Both the position numbers and the translations under genes were made by a program. From Cliona cf. orientalis (Eukaryota > Porifera > Demospongiae > Clionaida > Clionaidae), in NCBI GenBank assembly GCA_963930775.1, contig OZ005705.1, positions 2,852,001-2,916,000 on the forward strand: a stretch of 64,000 nucleotides of DNA. Direction: 5' to 3'. The notes under the pieces are model-generated. The model was not told the DNA's origin and ran no database searches. It saw nothing but the letters and a program-made list of their open reading frames with translations. Below, one piece after another: positions 24,301 through 34,200 of the stretch (its first letter is position 1; every line of letters begins with the position of its first letter).

Positions 24301-26159
24301 GGAAGAAGGTAGGTCTTGATGTAGGGATCAGAGTAGCCATTGCTGTCAGCAGCTGCTAGTCCCCTGGCTCTCTCCACATGGATATGCAGCTGGCCACTCT
24401 TGTAGTACACACCAACAAGCACCTCACCAGTGATGTCATAGCTACCTTTCCCTCCAGCCTCACTGTAGATACTGGTCATGCTCCCAAAGCTAGTGACACT
24501 TCCAGCCTGCTTAAGACTCAGCAAGCCGGACACAGGTGCTACCATTGCCTGTGATACCAAATATACCAGTATATTATACTACATTTGCAATTGTATACAT
24601 TAAGTGAATTCCTACTCTGACTAGCTACCTAGCATGTTTGCAAATTGTGAAGACTATTAATATATTCTACTGAATGCTTAATTGAACTATGGAGTCTGCA
24701 CTTGCAGTTAAATATTCGATGCTCACTCGGGCTGCCAAAAATGCTACAACAGTACTAATACTAACCAGATCCCCATGGCTTTCTTGATTCTCCTTGGTAT
24801 GAACTGGAGGGTAGGGGATGGGAGATTCGGCTGGCGTAGGCCCCTGTAGGTCCACATTTCGAGAATGGCTTTCTTGATTCTCCTCGGTATAAACTGAAGA
24901 GTAGGGGATGGGAGATTCGGCTGGCGTAGGCCCCTGTAGGTCCACATTTCGAGAATGGCTTTCTTGATTCTCCTCGGTATAAACTGAAGAGTAGGGGGTG
25001 GGAGATTCAGCTGGCGTAGGCTCCTGTAGATCCACATTTCGAGGATGGCTTTCTTGATTCTCCTCGGTATAAACTGGAGAGTAGGGGGTGGGAGATTCGG
25101 CTGGCGTAGGCTCCTGTAGATCCACATTTCGAGGATGGCTTTCTTGATTCTCCTCGGTATAAACTGGAGAGTAGGGGGTGGGAGATTCGGCTGGAGTAGA
25201 TGTCTGTAGATCCACGTTTCGAGGATGGCTTTCTTGATTCTCCTCAGTATAAACTGGAGAGTAGGGGGTGGGAGATTCGGCTGGAGTAGACGTCTGTAGA
25301 TCCACATTTCGAGGATGGCTTTCTTGATTCTCCTCAGTATAAACTGGAGAGTAGGGGGTGGGAGATTCGGCTGGAGTAGACGTCTGTAGATCCACGCTTC
25401 GAGGATGGCTTTCTTGATTCTCCTCGGTATGAACTGGAGAGTAGGGAGTGGGAGATTCGGCTGGCGTAGGCTCCTGTAGATCCACATTTCGAGGATGGCT
25501 TTCTTGATTCTCCTCGGTATAAACTGGAGAGTAGGGGGTGGGAGATTCGGCTGGCGTAGGCTCCTGTAGATCCACATTTCGAGGATGGCTTTCTTGATTC
25601 TCCTCGGTATAAACTGGAGAGTAGGGGGTGGGAGATTCGGCTGGCGTAGGCTCCTGTAGATCCACATTTCGAGGATGGCTTTCTTGATTCTCCTCGGTAT
25701 AAACTGGAGAGTAGGGGGTGGGAGATTCGGCTGGCGTAGGCTCCTGTAGATCCACATTTCGAGGATGGCTTTCTTGATTCTCCTCGGTATAAACTGGAGA
25801 GTAGGGGGTGGGAGATTCGGCTGGCGTAGGCTCCTGTAGATCCACATTTCGAGGATGGCTTTCTTGATTCTCCTCGGTATAAACTGGAGAGTAGGGGGTG
25901 GGAGATTCGGCTGGCGTAGGCTCCTGTAGATCCACGTTTCGAGGATGTATTGAATGTAAAAAACGATGTATTTAATGTAAAAAACGATTAGGGATACCTA
26001 GTCGTAAATAATGATTAGGGCTACCTAGTCAACTAGGTAGCCCTAATCATTTTTTACATTTAATACATCTGTTTATTGTTTATTGTCTATTGTTTATTAT
26101 TGTCTTGGCCCTTTATTGAGCCATGTTTTCTCCCTTATTTCTTTTTCTTTAAGTCGAAT

Positions 26160-26196
<37 letters not shown>

Positions 26197-27074
26197 AACA
26201 ATATTATGACACACATACCTCAAAATCAGCATCTTGAGAAACTATAACATCTGGAACTGTTGTTTTGATTTTGCGCCTGTGTTGCCCTCTGGCTGGGTTA
26301 TTCCTGCTGCCCTCTAGTATCAATGCATTCATCAAAGATTTGCGAAGTAATTCTGAACCATAGGCATGATCGCTTTCTAATTTCAGCTGGAGCTGTTGGA
26401 AGGTAAGAGGATGATCGCTGCTTGGTGAACTCAAGAGTTCAGGTACAGAAAGATCCTTCAGTAACCTATATACAATTTACAAAAAAGTATAATAATATTA
26501 TTAATAATATATGTCTGCATTAATTTTGAAATTGCTCACTGCGTGTGCCTTAAGTAATTGAACTACATGTACACAATGTAGCAGTGCTCACCAGTCTGAA
26601 ATCTTGAGTTATGCTTAAGCACTTATGGACACTTACCCCAGGACACTACGATAAGACATTCTACATTAATTAATTGTGTAAAATCTTGATACGTGCCCGG
26701 GATACTACATAATATTATCATCTACAAAAAACTTATTCTATTATGGTACCAATTCAGTCATACAATAACTTTCACACCAAAATTTTTTCTTGCAAGAGCT
26801 TTATTAAGTTATTAAGAAGTTCCAGACTTAGTAACTTGCTGCTGAATGTTACTTGATCATCCACATAATATTATTATATTATTATCAGTTACTGTAAGAT
26901 ATACCAGTCGATGCCCAATGTACCTTTCTTTTCACATGAGACATGCTTAAAATAATACTTTAATATCAGTGCTCACCCCCGCCTTCTAACACGAAATTCT
27001 TGGTCTGCATCAATGACAGCCAAGACACGGTTCTTCTCGGCCACAGTGAGGTAGCTGAGGTCAAGCAGTTCCAT
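18340..27074 (-). CDS. SYTL-C: synaptotagmin-like protein with long Pro/Ser/Tyr repeat region and four C2 domains
   Basis: Predicted Rab27 effector, paralog of SYTL-B. Exons: 26977-27074, 26219-26465, about 24706-25923, 24222-24548, 23989-24150, 22236-23243, 21737-22063, 21509-21670, 18340-18861; joined, about 1356 aa. The Slp homology exons are near-identical to SYTL-B. They are followed by an exon made of about 13 copies of a 30-residue repeat, then C2 units A-B-A-B. The second B exon carries about five more repeats. Both A units keep GYSDPYIK and WDWDRF, so calcium binding is plausible; B units have IWNFHKRSGN in place of the acidic loop. The repeat exon has no normal 5' border: an in-frame stop lies near 25965, and the best acceptor is a CTACAG inside the first repeat at 25924. 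Its donor is GC (ACT/GCAAGT). The last intron (18862-21508) is large and repeat-filled. The SYTL-B exons for the first C2 domains are missing here. Confidence 0.8.
19107..19212. mobile_element. Near-perfect hairpin, about 48-bp arms
   Basis: The left arm runs CCCAGAATTGTATGCGGGCG then GGTAGCCTCGAACCCAGGCT to CACTTTC. The right arm is its exact complement, with a G-rich loop of about 11 bases between them. It lies in the last intron of SYTL-C. The inner motif GAGCCTGGG..CGAGGCTA recurs in short form near 11770-11790, which suggests a repeat family. Confidence 0.9.
20640..20860. repeat. tRNA-like fragment followed by a duplicated short unit (SINE-like)
   Basis: At 20655-20695 a 5-bp stem with a 7-base loop (CTGGC..GTCAG) is followed by a T-arm-like stem and loop (CTGGG TTCAATT CCCGG), which contains a pol III B-box-like motif. 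The acceptor stem does not pair, the D arm is degenerate and position 33 is not T, so it is not a working tRNA. Downstream, a unit containing GTGGTGCTCTAGTACAGTT occurs twice (near 20755 and 20800). A tRNA-derived SINE is a reasonable guess. Confidence 0.35.
22312..22760 (-). repeat. 90-bp coding minisatellite, about five copies (SYTL-C second B exon)
   Basis: Tandem 90-bp units each encode 30 residues with the core AESPTPYSPVYTEENQES and the spacer PRNVDLQ. All copies keep frame. Copies differ mainly at the two residues after VDLQ (TS, EP, GP, VP). Confidence 0.95.
24780..25935 (-). repeat. 90-bp coding minisatellite, about 13 copies (SYTL-C repeat exon)
   Basis: The same 90-bp unit as at 22312-22760, with five neighbouring copies near 25440-25900 almost identical. 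Because 90 is a multiple of three and the unit lacks stops in two frames, a second long frame also stays open; only the frame continuing into the AESPTPYSPVYTEE core matches SYTL-B. The core is PEST-like and rich in SP/TP and Tyr. Confidence 0.95.
25936..26085. mobile_element. Hairpin insertion abutting the SYTL-C repeat exon
   Basis: Two direct copies of GTATTTAATGTAAAAAACGA-type sequence are followed by a stem: GATTAGGGCTACCTAGT / ACTAGGTAGCCCTAATC. The outer arms TTTTTTACATTTAATACATC and their complement also pair. It sits exactly where the repeat array loses its normal upstream coding sequence. Confidence 0.8.
26162..26192. repeat. CA microsatellite in SYTL-C
   Basis: (CA)n run just after the SHD2 exon, at the same relative place as the CA runs of SYTL-B. 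Confidence 0.9.
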
Positions 27075-27459
27075 CTGACTGTGCCTATCGTGAGTCAGTG
27101 TAAGCCACCAATGGCGGTGAAGAGTTGAGACTGCCAAGGAAACCCTGCTTTCCTAGAGATCACCACAGGATGGAGATATTCAGCAACGTTAACCGCAAAG
27201 ACCTTGCTTGCGCACCTGCAATTGAAGTGAAATGCGGATGTGCCATCTCTTGCATGCGGTAAAGATCGTCAATACCTAGTACCTGCGCATGCTCAATGTA
27301 GCATCTTTAACATGTGAATTAATTGCAATGAAAGATGATAATATGACACTCGTATAGCTTATGAACACACACTATTGCACCACTTCACATAAATAATCAT
27401 AAATTATATCTACACATAATTACAAGGATATGACAAGAAGAAAATCGTTCAAGCAGTGA

Positions 27460-30400
27460 TTAATGTTGAGGTCTACGTGGAATGTTTCGTGGAGGAAGAG
27501 CTGCAGCTGTGGGCTTAATAGCCATATCGCTTTCACTAGACCTCCTCTCCAATCCTCCTTTCAAATGGTGGCCGAAAGGCATGGGGAGACTCGAAGAGGG
27601 GTCAACATTCTGGTAGATGGAGGGATCTGTACCAGGTTGTCCAGCCGGCTGGCTTACGAGAGGCTGCATCACTGGAGGCATACGCCATACTTGTTCAGGA
27701 GTGGGAGGGAGAGGAGAACCTGGACCAACATTAGCTACAGGGAGTGCTTCATCGATGGCAGCTGCAGTTGTTGCAGACCTCTGGCGTGCCTTGGGCCTGG
27801 GCTTTGGTGATGGAGGAGCACCTGATGCTCCACGACCAATGGAGGCAGTCTCGGCCGAGCTAACTGACGGTGTGATAAACTGTTGAGAAGGAGCAGTGTT
27901 TGGAGCAAAGCCTCGAGCAGGCAGTAATCGTTGCCCTTTGAGAGCCAGCTCCTCTTGAGCTGAAACTCTATTGACAGTTGAGCTAGTTCCATGAGGCATA
28001 TTCATGTACATATCATCCATAGCATAGCCGGGATGAGGGTGGGGGTGGGCTCCAAATAGATCGCCTCCTCTTGGGGGAACTACTCTCTGTTGCTGACCTT
28101 GACCTGTAGCCCCACCACGGGTATGGGTGTCCTTAATTGTTTCCCAGTTGATGTAGCTGTCATCCATTGTGACAACTGAGGCCATAGGGACATAGTCTGA
28201 GTCTAGCCGATCCTCTGTGTCTGGTTCACCAGGGGCTTGGATGGGTGTGGGCCACTGCTGTATGCTAGGATAGCCATCGCTCCCCCACTGTCTTGAAGTG
28301 ATTCCTGACTGAGCCAGAGGACTTGCAGTTGGGTTCTTTCGACGTGATGGTAAGGTGTGCGTCATATGCATGAAGCCCTGTCGACGGAGGTCAGGATAAT
28401 CATAGTCTGGATGTTCTACATTGGAAGGCTGGGTACTCGTCCCTGATGGTGTTTCTGAAAGTTGCTTTCCTCTTCCAGGCAGCTGCATTGATAGCGTTGT
28501 ATTCACATATCCATCAACATAGTCGGGAACACCACCTTCAGTGGACTTAGGAGAGGGTGGGGGTATGGGAAGAGGGTCAAAATTGGACCGAACAAAACTC
28601 GGGCGGCTAGGACTTGAGCGATTGGGATCAAGCTGTCTGAGCTTGTCACCAGGATTGAAGGAATGTGCTCGATGAACACTAAGTCCAGTCCTCCCAGGTA
28701 GTGGTGGTTGATTATCCAATGGCTCATAGTTGTGTGATGGATTGTTGCCTAAATTGGCATAGTACTGCATACCTGCCTGGCCCAGCTCAAACTGTTCATA
28801 GTCTTCAGCAGTGTGGTCCGGTGGTTCTTCAAAACTGCTATCAGTCTCACCAGGAATCTGTGGAAGAGGGCGATCTCTCATATTCATGAACATAGGTGGG
28901 CGTACATGGACCACAGGCCCACTACTAGGACGCGGCTTATTTTCCGAATTTGATCTTAGAATAGGCTTCTCCATTCTTATTGGGCTTTCACCAGTTTTCC
29001 TCGTGGGGCTTTCAGTTGGAGATGAAGAAGTACCCTTACCCTTCGTTTTGGTAGACAAAGGCTCTGGGGTTTTTTCCTTTTTGTCTGTTAACTTCTTAAG
29101 AATAATACGGGGGTAATTCGTTCCCTTCTTTTTGCTTGGGCCTTTCTTGCCTGTATCAGTGGGAGGGGGTGGAGGAGTAGATGACTTTTCCTTTTCGTCT
29201 GATTCTACACTGATATTGGTATAGTGTGCCCTTTTTGTGACCTTTGGTGGAGACTTTTCGAACTCAAACATGGCAGAAGTACGGACTGGGAGAGGAGGGG
29301 GCTCCTCCTCATCGTCCATAAGTCCTCCCATCTCTTCAGTTATCGGTGGTGGGGGGAGTGGTGAAGATCTATCATCTAGACCCTTTGTGGTACTATCACC
29401 AGAAGGACGTCCTGGGCGTGGCTTTGGAGGTACTAATGGTGGTATTGTGATGGGACTGACATCTCCTGCAGAAACGAATGTTGACGTAGAAGTAATACCA
29501 CCTGCATCATTTGAATTGGTTTGATTCGCAACAACTTGGACTGCCTGAGCTTGTGCTGCCTCCTGCTTCCTCCGCTTCTCAACTCTCGCCTTTATCATCT
29601 GTAGCTTTGGTTTATACTCTTTGGCGTCAGAGTCTTCCTCTTCACCTGCATCTGCCGTCGATTCTACAAGTCCGGATGCCATCGCTTTAGACACGATCTC
29701 TGCACCCAACTTTTTATGCAAGAGGCTCTCATCTAGTCTGGATTTCAAGTCATCGATGCTGCCTTGAGAGAGAGCTGGAGAGCTGTCACCAGGTTGAGGT
29801 ACTCCCTTAGGTTTGACAGTAGGGACTGGAGGAATGACCATATTGGGCTTGATGAGCTTCCTAGTTGAGGGAGGAGTGCTTCCAATGCTGCTCTTCTGAG
29901 CCTCTTCTCTAGCCAAGGCTGCTGCACTCTTTATGCTTGATGCAACAGCCTCATCCTCATCATCTGCTTCATTCTGTGATGACTTTCCACTTAACAGATC
30001 TTGTAGTTTAGCTGCCTGCAGTTTGATGCTCTTGGTCCTTTGAATAGAGGTGTTGCTTTTTGGCTCCAACTGGGGGGGTGCTGGCAGACTAGTCTTTCTG
30101 AGCTGTGGACTCTCCGATGAGCTGTCCTGGTTTGATCGTGTTAGAGAGGAGGTCTTTCGTACAGGTGGGGGAGGACCAGGACCACCCTTCTTGCGCTGCG
30201 AAGCTTCTGGAGACTGAGGAGGGGAACTTCCCATCTGATCTTCAAGCAATTTTCTCCGATCGTTGAAATTAGGTGATTTAGGCAGCTCTTGAGCTTCACT
30301 ATCGTCTTGAACCGGTGGTGAGATAGTGGTAGTTACTGCACTTGACGGAGCATTGACTTGGGCACCGTTGCTTGGAGGAGATACACCACCGGCAGCAATA

Positions 30401-31207
30401 GCAGACGAGCTAATTTCCTGGCCTGACAGCTGCGTCTGCAGAATGGGCGTGGCAGATGTTGCACTGGGGGGAGGCTGGTTAGTAGAAGCTCTTCCTGGAA
30501 GCCTGCATTCCTTTGGATCGTAATTCTCATAGTCGTGATCGTCAAAATTGGAACTAAAAGTATGAAAAAAGACACCGTCATTAACAATTATTACATGAGT
30601 ACATATAGTATACATGTATATGAGATATATCCCACATACTCAGAATAACACCTGTACTACCCACCACCACTGGAAAGGATACCATAGAGCGGGAAACTTT
30701 CGAGGGAGAAAAAATGTTCACGATTTTCACGGTCTGAGAGCCATTTACAAAAGTTTTCTTTACGATATTTGGGCATGCCCCCACCTATATGACCGATTTA
30801 ACATTCTGCAAAAGTATTCTCCACGAAATTCTCACTTCCTACTGATTCATGAAAGTTTTCTCCCTCGAATATTTCCCGCTATGTTACGGTATTAGAGACT
30901 GAGGTACCCCTAATTGTACACATACCTATCCGAGTAATAGGAATCTCTTTTTGCTTCATCATCTTCATTTGGAGGGGTACCTTTGCTCAGCTGGGAGTTG
31001 TCAGTAGGGGGCCTGGTGCTGATCTCTGCTGGTTGGTGTGGGGGAGAGTGAATCACACCTGGCTTGGGTTTCTCAAACATGATGTATGGCTCGGGTGGTT
31101 CAGGGTCGGCCACCGCTGGCTGCAGTAGAACCTCGGTCTCAGGCTCAGGCTGAGAGGACCCTGGCGACTCAGACGAAGGTAGCTCATCCATGTAAGAGTC
31201 AATCCAG
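27460..31207 (-). CDS. Gene D: large proline-rich scaffold with multiple Grb2- and PI3K-type tyrosine motifs (3' exons)
   Basis: Two exons are clear, 30926-31207 and 27460-30553, joined in phase 2 (at least 1124 aa). The start is not in these exons. The product looks like a docking adaptor. Five YxN motifs suit Grb2 SH2 binding: HYTNI (near 29220), GYVNT (near 28510), SYINW (near 28150), MYMNM (near 28005) and IYQNV (near 27610). DYVPM (near 28190) and YMNM suit PI3K p85. Many SH3-ligand stretches are present (PPKPRPGRP, RPLPQIP, PKPRPKAR) and the end is PPRNIPRRPQH-stop with a PxxxPR motif. The rest is Ser/Thr/Pro-rich and probably disordered; no folded domain is seen. Gene E or F may supply the 5' part. 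SYTL-C begins 386 bp downstream of its stop. Motif roles are family knowledge, not shown here. Confidence 0.75.
30684..30885. mobile_element. Short inverted-repeat element in gene D intron
   Basis: The ends are CATAGAGCGGGAAACTTTCG and a complement with CGAATATTTCCCGCTATG; next inward both have AGGGAGAAAA / TTTTCTCCCT. It fills most of the intron between the two D exons (30554-30925). A second partial copy with the same left end is at 37303-37450. Confidence 0.85.
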
Positions 31208-34200
31208 CTGTTGTATGAGTCATGTGAATGTTCATGTAAGTTTGTGTTTGTGTACATCATAATTATGTCCACATACATACATGAAACGTCCATATGCATG
31301 GAATATTAATTATACTGAAAATGGAAGCTATTGCATGCACAGTAAGCAGTAGGCAGTACACTACTGCTACTACATACTAGATATAACATAATATTACAAC
31401 TTCGTGCACAACAACCATGAATGCTAATACTGTACTGTGTACTACATAGAGTATCTGAAATCGACCGTTTGGTACAAGTCAGTACTTGTTTACCAAGCTG
31501 CGAGGCATACTGCCAACACAGCACTGTAAGTGTGTACCACTGAATTTTATGATACTGTACGTTAAACATAACAATAACAGTGCAGCTTTGACGCAGCTAA
31601 GCTGAGCTGCTGACGCACATCTCCTTTCAGTTATGAACACCAGTCTAAGGAACAAGTGACAAACAGTTTCGCTTGTGCTACCAAACACCGATTAGCTTGT
31701 CTAAATGCCTTGAATTGATGGGACAATTTGACATTTACTCCCTGGCCACCAATTCAAAACTAGCACAGCTATATGGCTTTCTAGTAATGACTATGACTGA
31801 TAACATTAATGTACAATGTAAATAGTAAGCGTAAATGATATGCATGCATGTGTACTCCTCATACTGGAACAAGGAAACTATTCATGCGAGGGAATGGAGT
31901 GATGCTTAACGCCAGCTACACTACTCTGTCAGATGAACAGCAATAGGTTAATAATTTATGTTGTTTTGAGGCACACGACACATCACAAGTACATCTACAT
32001 TGTGTATGTTAAACCTTGGAGGCCATGTGTGTACTCAGAGTGACGGCACACAGACTTAAATCAGCTACTGGATGTACATAATGATACAGCAATGTTGCTC
32101 TATCACGGTTGATTTAACGAAAGGCCCACAGCGAAAAGTAAAAGAAAGGTCTACAGTATTTAATGTACCACATACAAAAAGCACTCTTTGCTAAAGCTGG
32201 TCCATTTGTCACATAATTGTACCACCTGCAAGAGCCTACACTATATGCATACAGTATACAGAGGCACCTTTCAACCTATGGGATTGAGCAGGAAATAGGA
32301 AACGTTTGGCTAAACATGTATTCAGAGTTGATAGTTGGAGTCCCAGTTAGTGGGTAAGAGAGTAAATCAACCACAACATGGGGTGTATGTAAACAGCCAC
32401 AGAAGGACAGCACCAGGGAGGAAAACCAATACTCACTATCAGGAAACTAAGGCTACAACAAGGTGATCCCCCAAACCACCATACAGCGATGCCCATGAAT
32501 CTTTTCACCCTATAAGGTGATTAAAATGGGCCTAGTAATAATGGTTCTACATACTCCCACACTCCAAGACATATTTTAGGCTATTCTTGTTGGAGAACCC
32601 CTGGCCTCAAGTTATATCACAGTGGTATGGCTGTTGAAAAAAAAAAAAAGTAGAAAACTCCAGAATCTGTGGCCTTCCTTCTTTATGCTCAGGAACAGCT
32701 GTTCAGTCGCTTTGGTACACACGATCTAGCTATATTCAAGCCAAGCTGCTAGTTATTTGTGTTGACTGGTGGGCATGGTCATGAAAGTGGGCATGGTATC
32801 AGAAAGTTTTGCTCACGCCAATGCAAAAGCCCTCTTCATTTCCTGCATACAATGCCACACCTCCAGCTTGCTCAAGTTTTGTGATTTGCGGTAATCGCTT
32901 ATTTTTTCCTATTTTTGGCTATTTAGAGTTCATTAGTAGCTATGGTTCTTTCGTCACTGCCATTATCTTTCCTCTCATTTGCTGGTAGAATCACTCTAAC
33001 ACCAAGAGAATATTATACTCTTGCTAACACCTTCACTGTCCAATTCAGTACTAATAACAAGTTCACGCGACGTTTCATGATTCTCAGTAGCAAGCTCCTG
33101 GCCCGGCTACACTCTCTCTATACACATAAATACATTACTGTAAATACTATTACTTTAAGTGCATGCACAAGCAGCTTGCTAGTGTCAGGGGCTACAGTAG
33201 GAGAACTTTTCCCCCAAACTTCTTATTCCTACCCTAAACTAATATGAAATTCTTGTGAAATGCATCTTTAATTGGTAAAATGCATGAGTGTGACAGTTTA
33301 GAGTGCTGCCATTGATAATAACATTAATGTTGACATAGAGTCAAGCAAGAGATAATTTTTTTAGACTTTAGAGAAAGAAAACAAACATGTAGAGCAGGCA
33401 TACACATAATGGGCTTTTTGGAGTGACCATAGGTAGTGCCTAATCATCTTGACACCAGGCCCTCCCATTTTACTAGTGAAACAGTACACTAGGAGGTTAG
33501 GGCCAGTGGGGGAAACACACACTGGGCATGATTAGAGGTGACTACTAACAAGTACAAAGGGACGGTGGTTGAATCTTATAGGAAGAGCTTCCTACATAAG
33601 GCCATACATACTCAGCTGGTGGACTATTGTCATAGTGAAAGTTCTCAATCCCTACACCTAGAGATGGATAAGAGAGGAAAGGAGGGAGGGGGGATACCAG
33701 CACATACTTACTGATATTAAACTTTTATCAAGTGAATGGTTAATAAGAGGATATAGAAAGTGGAGCAACATCTCTGGGGGGTGTGCTTCATGGGAAGATC
33801 TACAACACAGGCATACAACTGACTGGAGAATGACTATCCAAGTGTTGCATAATTTACCAGGAAATGTTGAAACCTGATAAGCTCTTTATGATTATGTATG
33901 TGCAAAACATTAATTACAGCAGTAAAATTTGCCCAGGAGAAAATTCTCCAGCTTAGCTAGCTTGTATTCATGGGAGTATAAAAAATGCAGTGGACTTGAA
34001 TTATTACCAATTATTATTGGCTTTGCATACAGTACAGAGGTGAGTTCAATGTGCCACTCCCACTAGTAGTCCAATTACACAAGGAATTTCTCCCATTAAA
34101 TTATTACAAGTTAGATACACTACGTTAGGCATTCTCAATGGCCACCTTAGCACACTAACCATTGAATATCATTACAACAATATAACAGTCATTCTTACAA

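Noticed and set aside
24744..25847. Second long open frame through the SYTL-C repeat array
   Set aside because: It is a by-product of a stop-free 90-bp unit; the frame does not continue into known SYTL sequence, while the other frame does.
24780..25935. CRISPR array
   Set aside because: Regular repeats, but with no unique spacers; the whole period is repeated and coding, and the genome is eukaryotic.
27735..30587. Several frames of 60-120 codons on both strands inside gene D
   Set aside because: They overlap the long, motif-rich D frame, have no independent borders and look like composition effects of proline-rich coding sequence.
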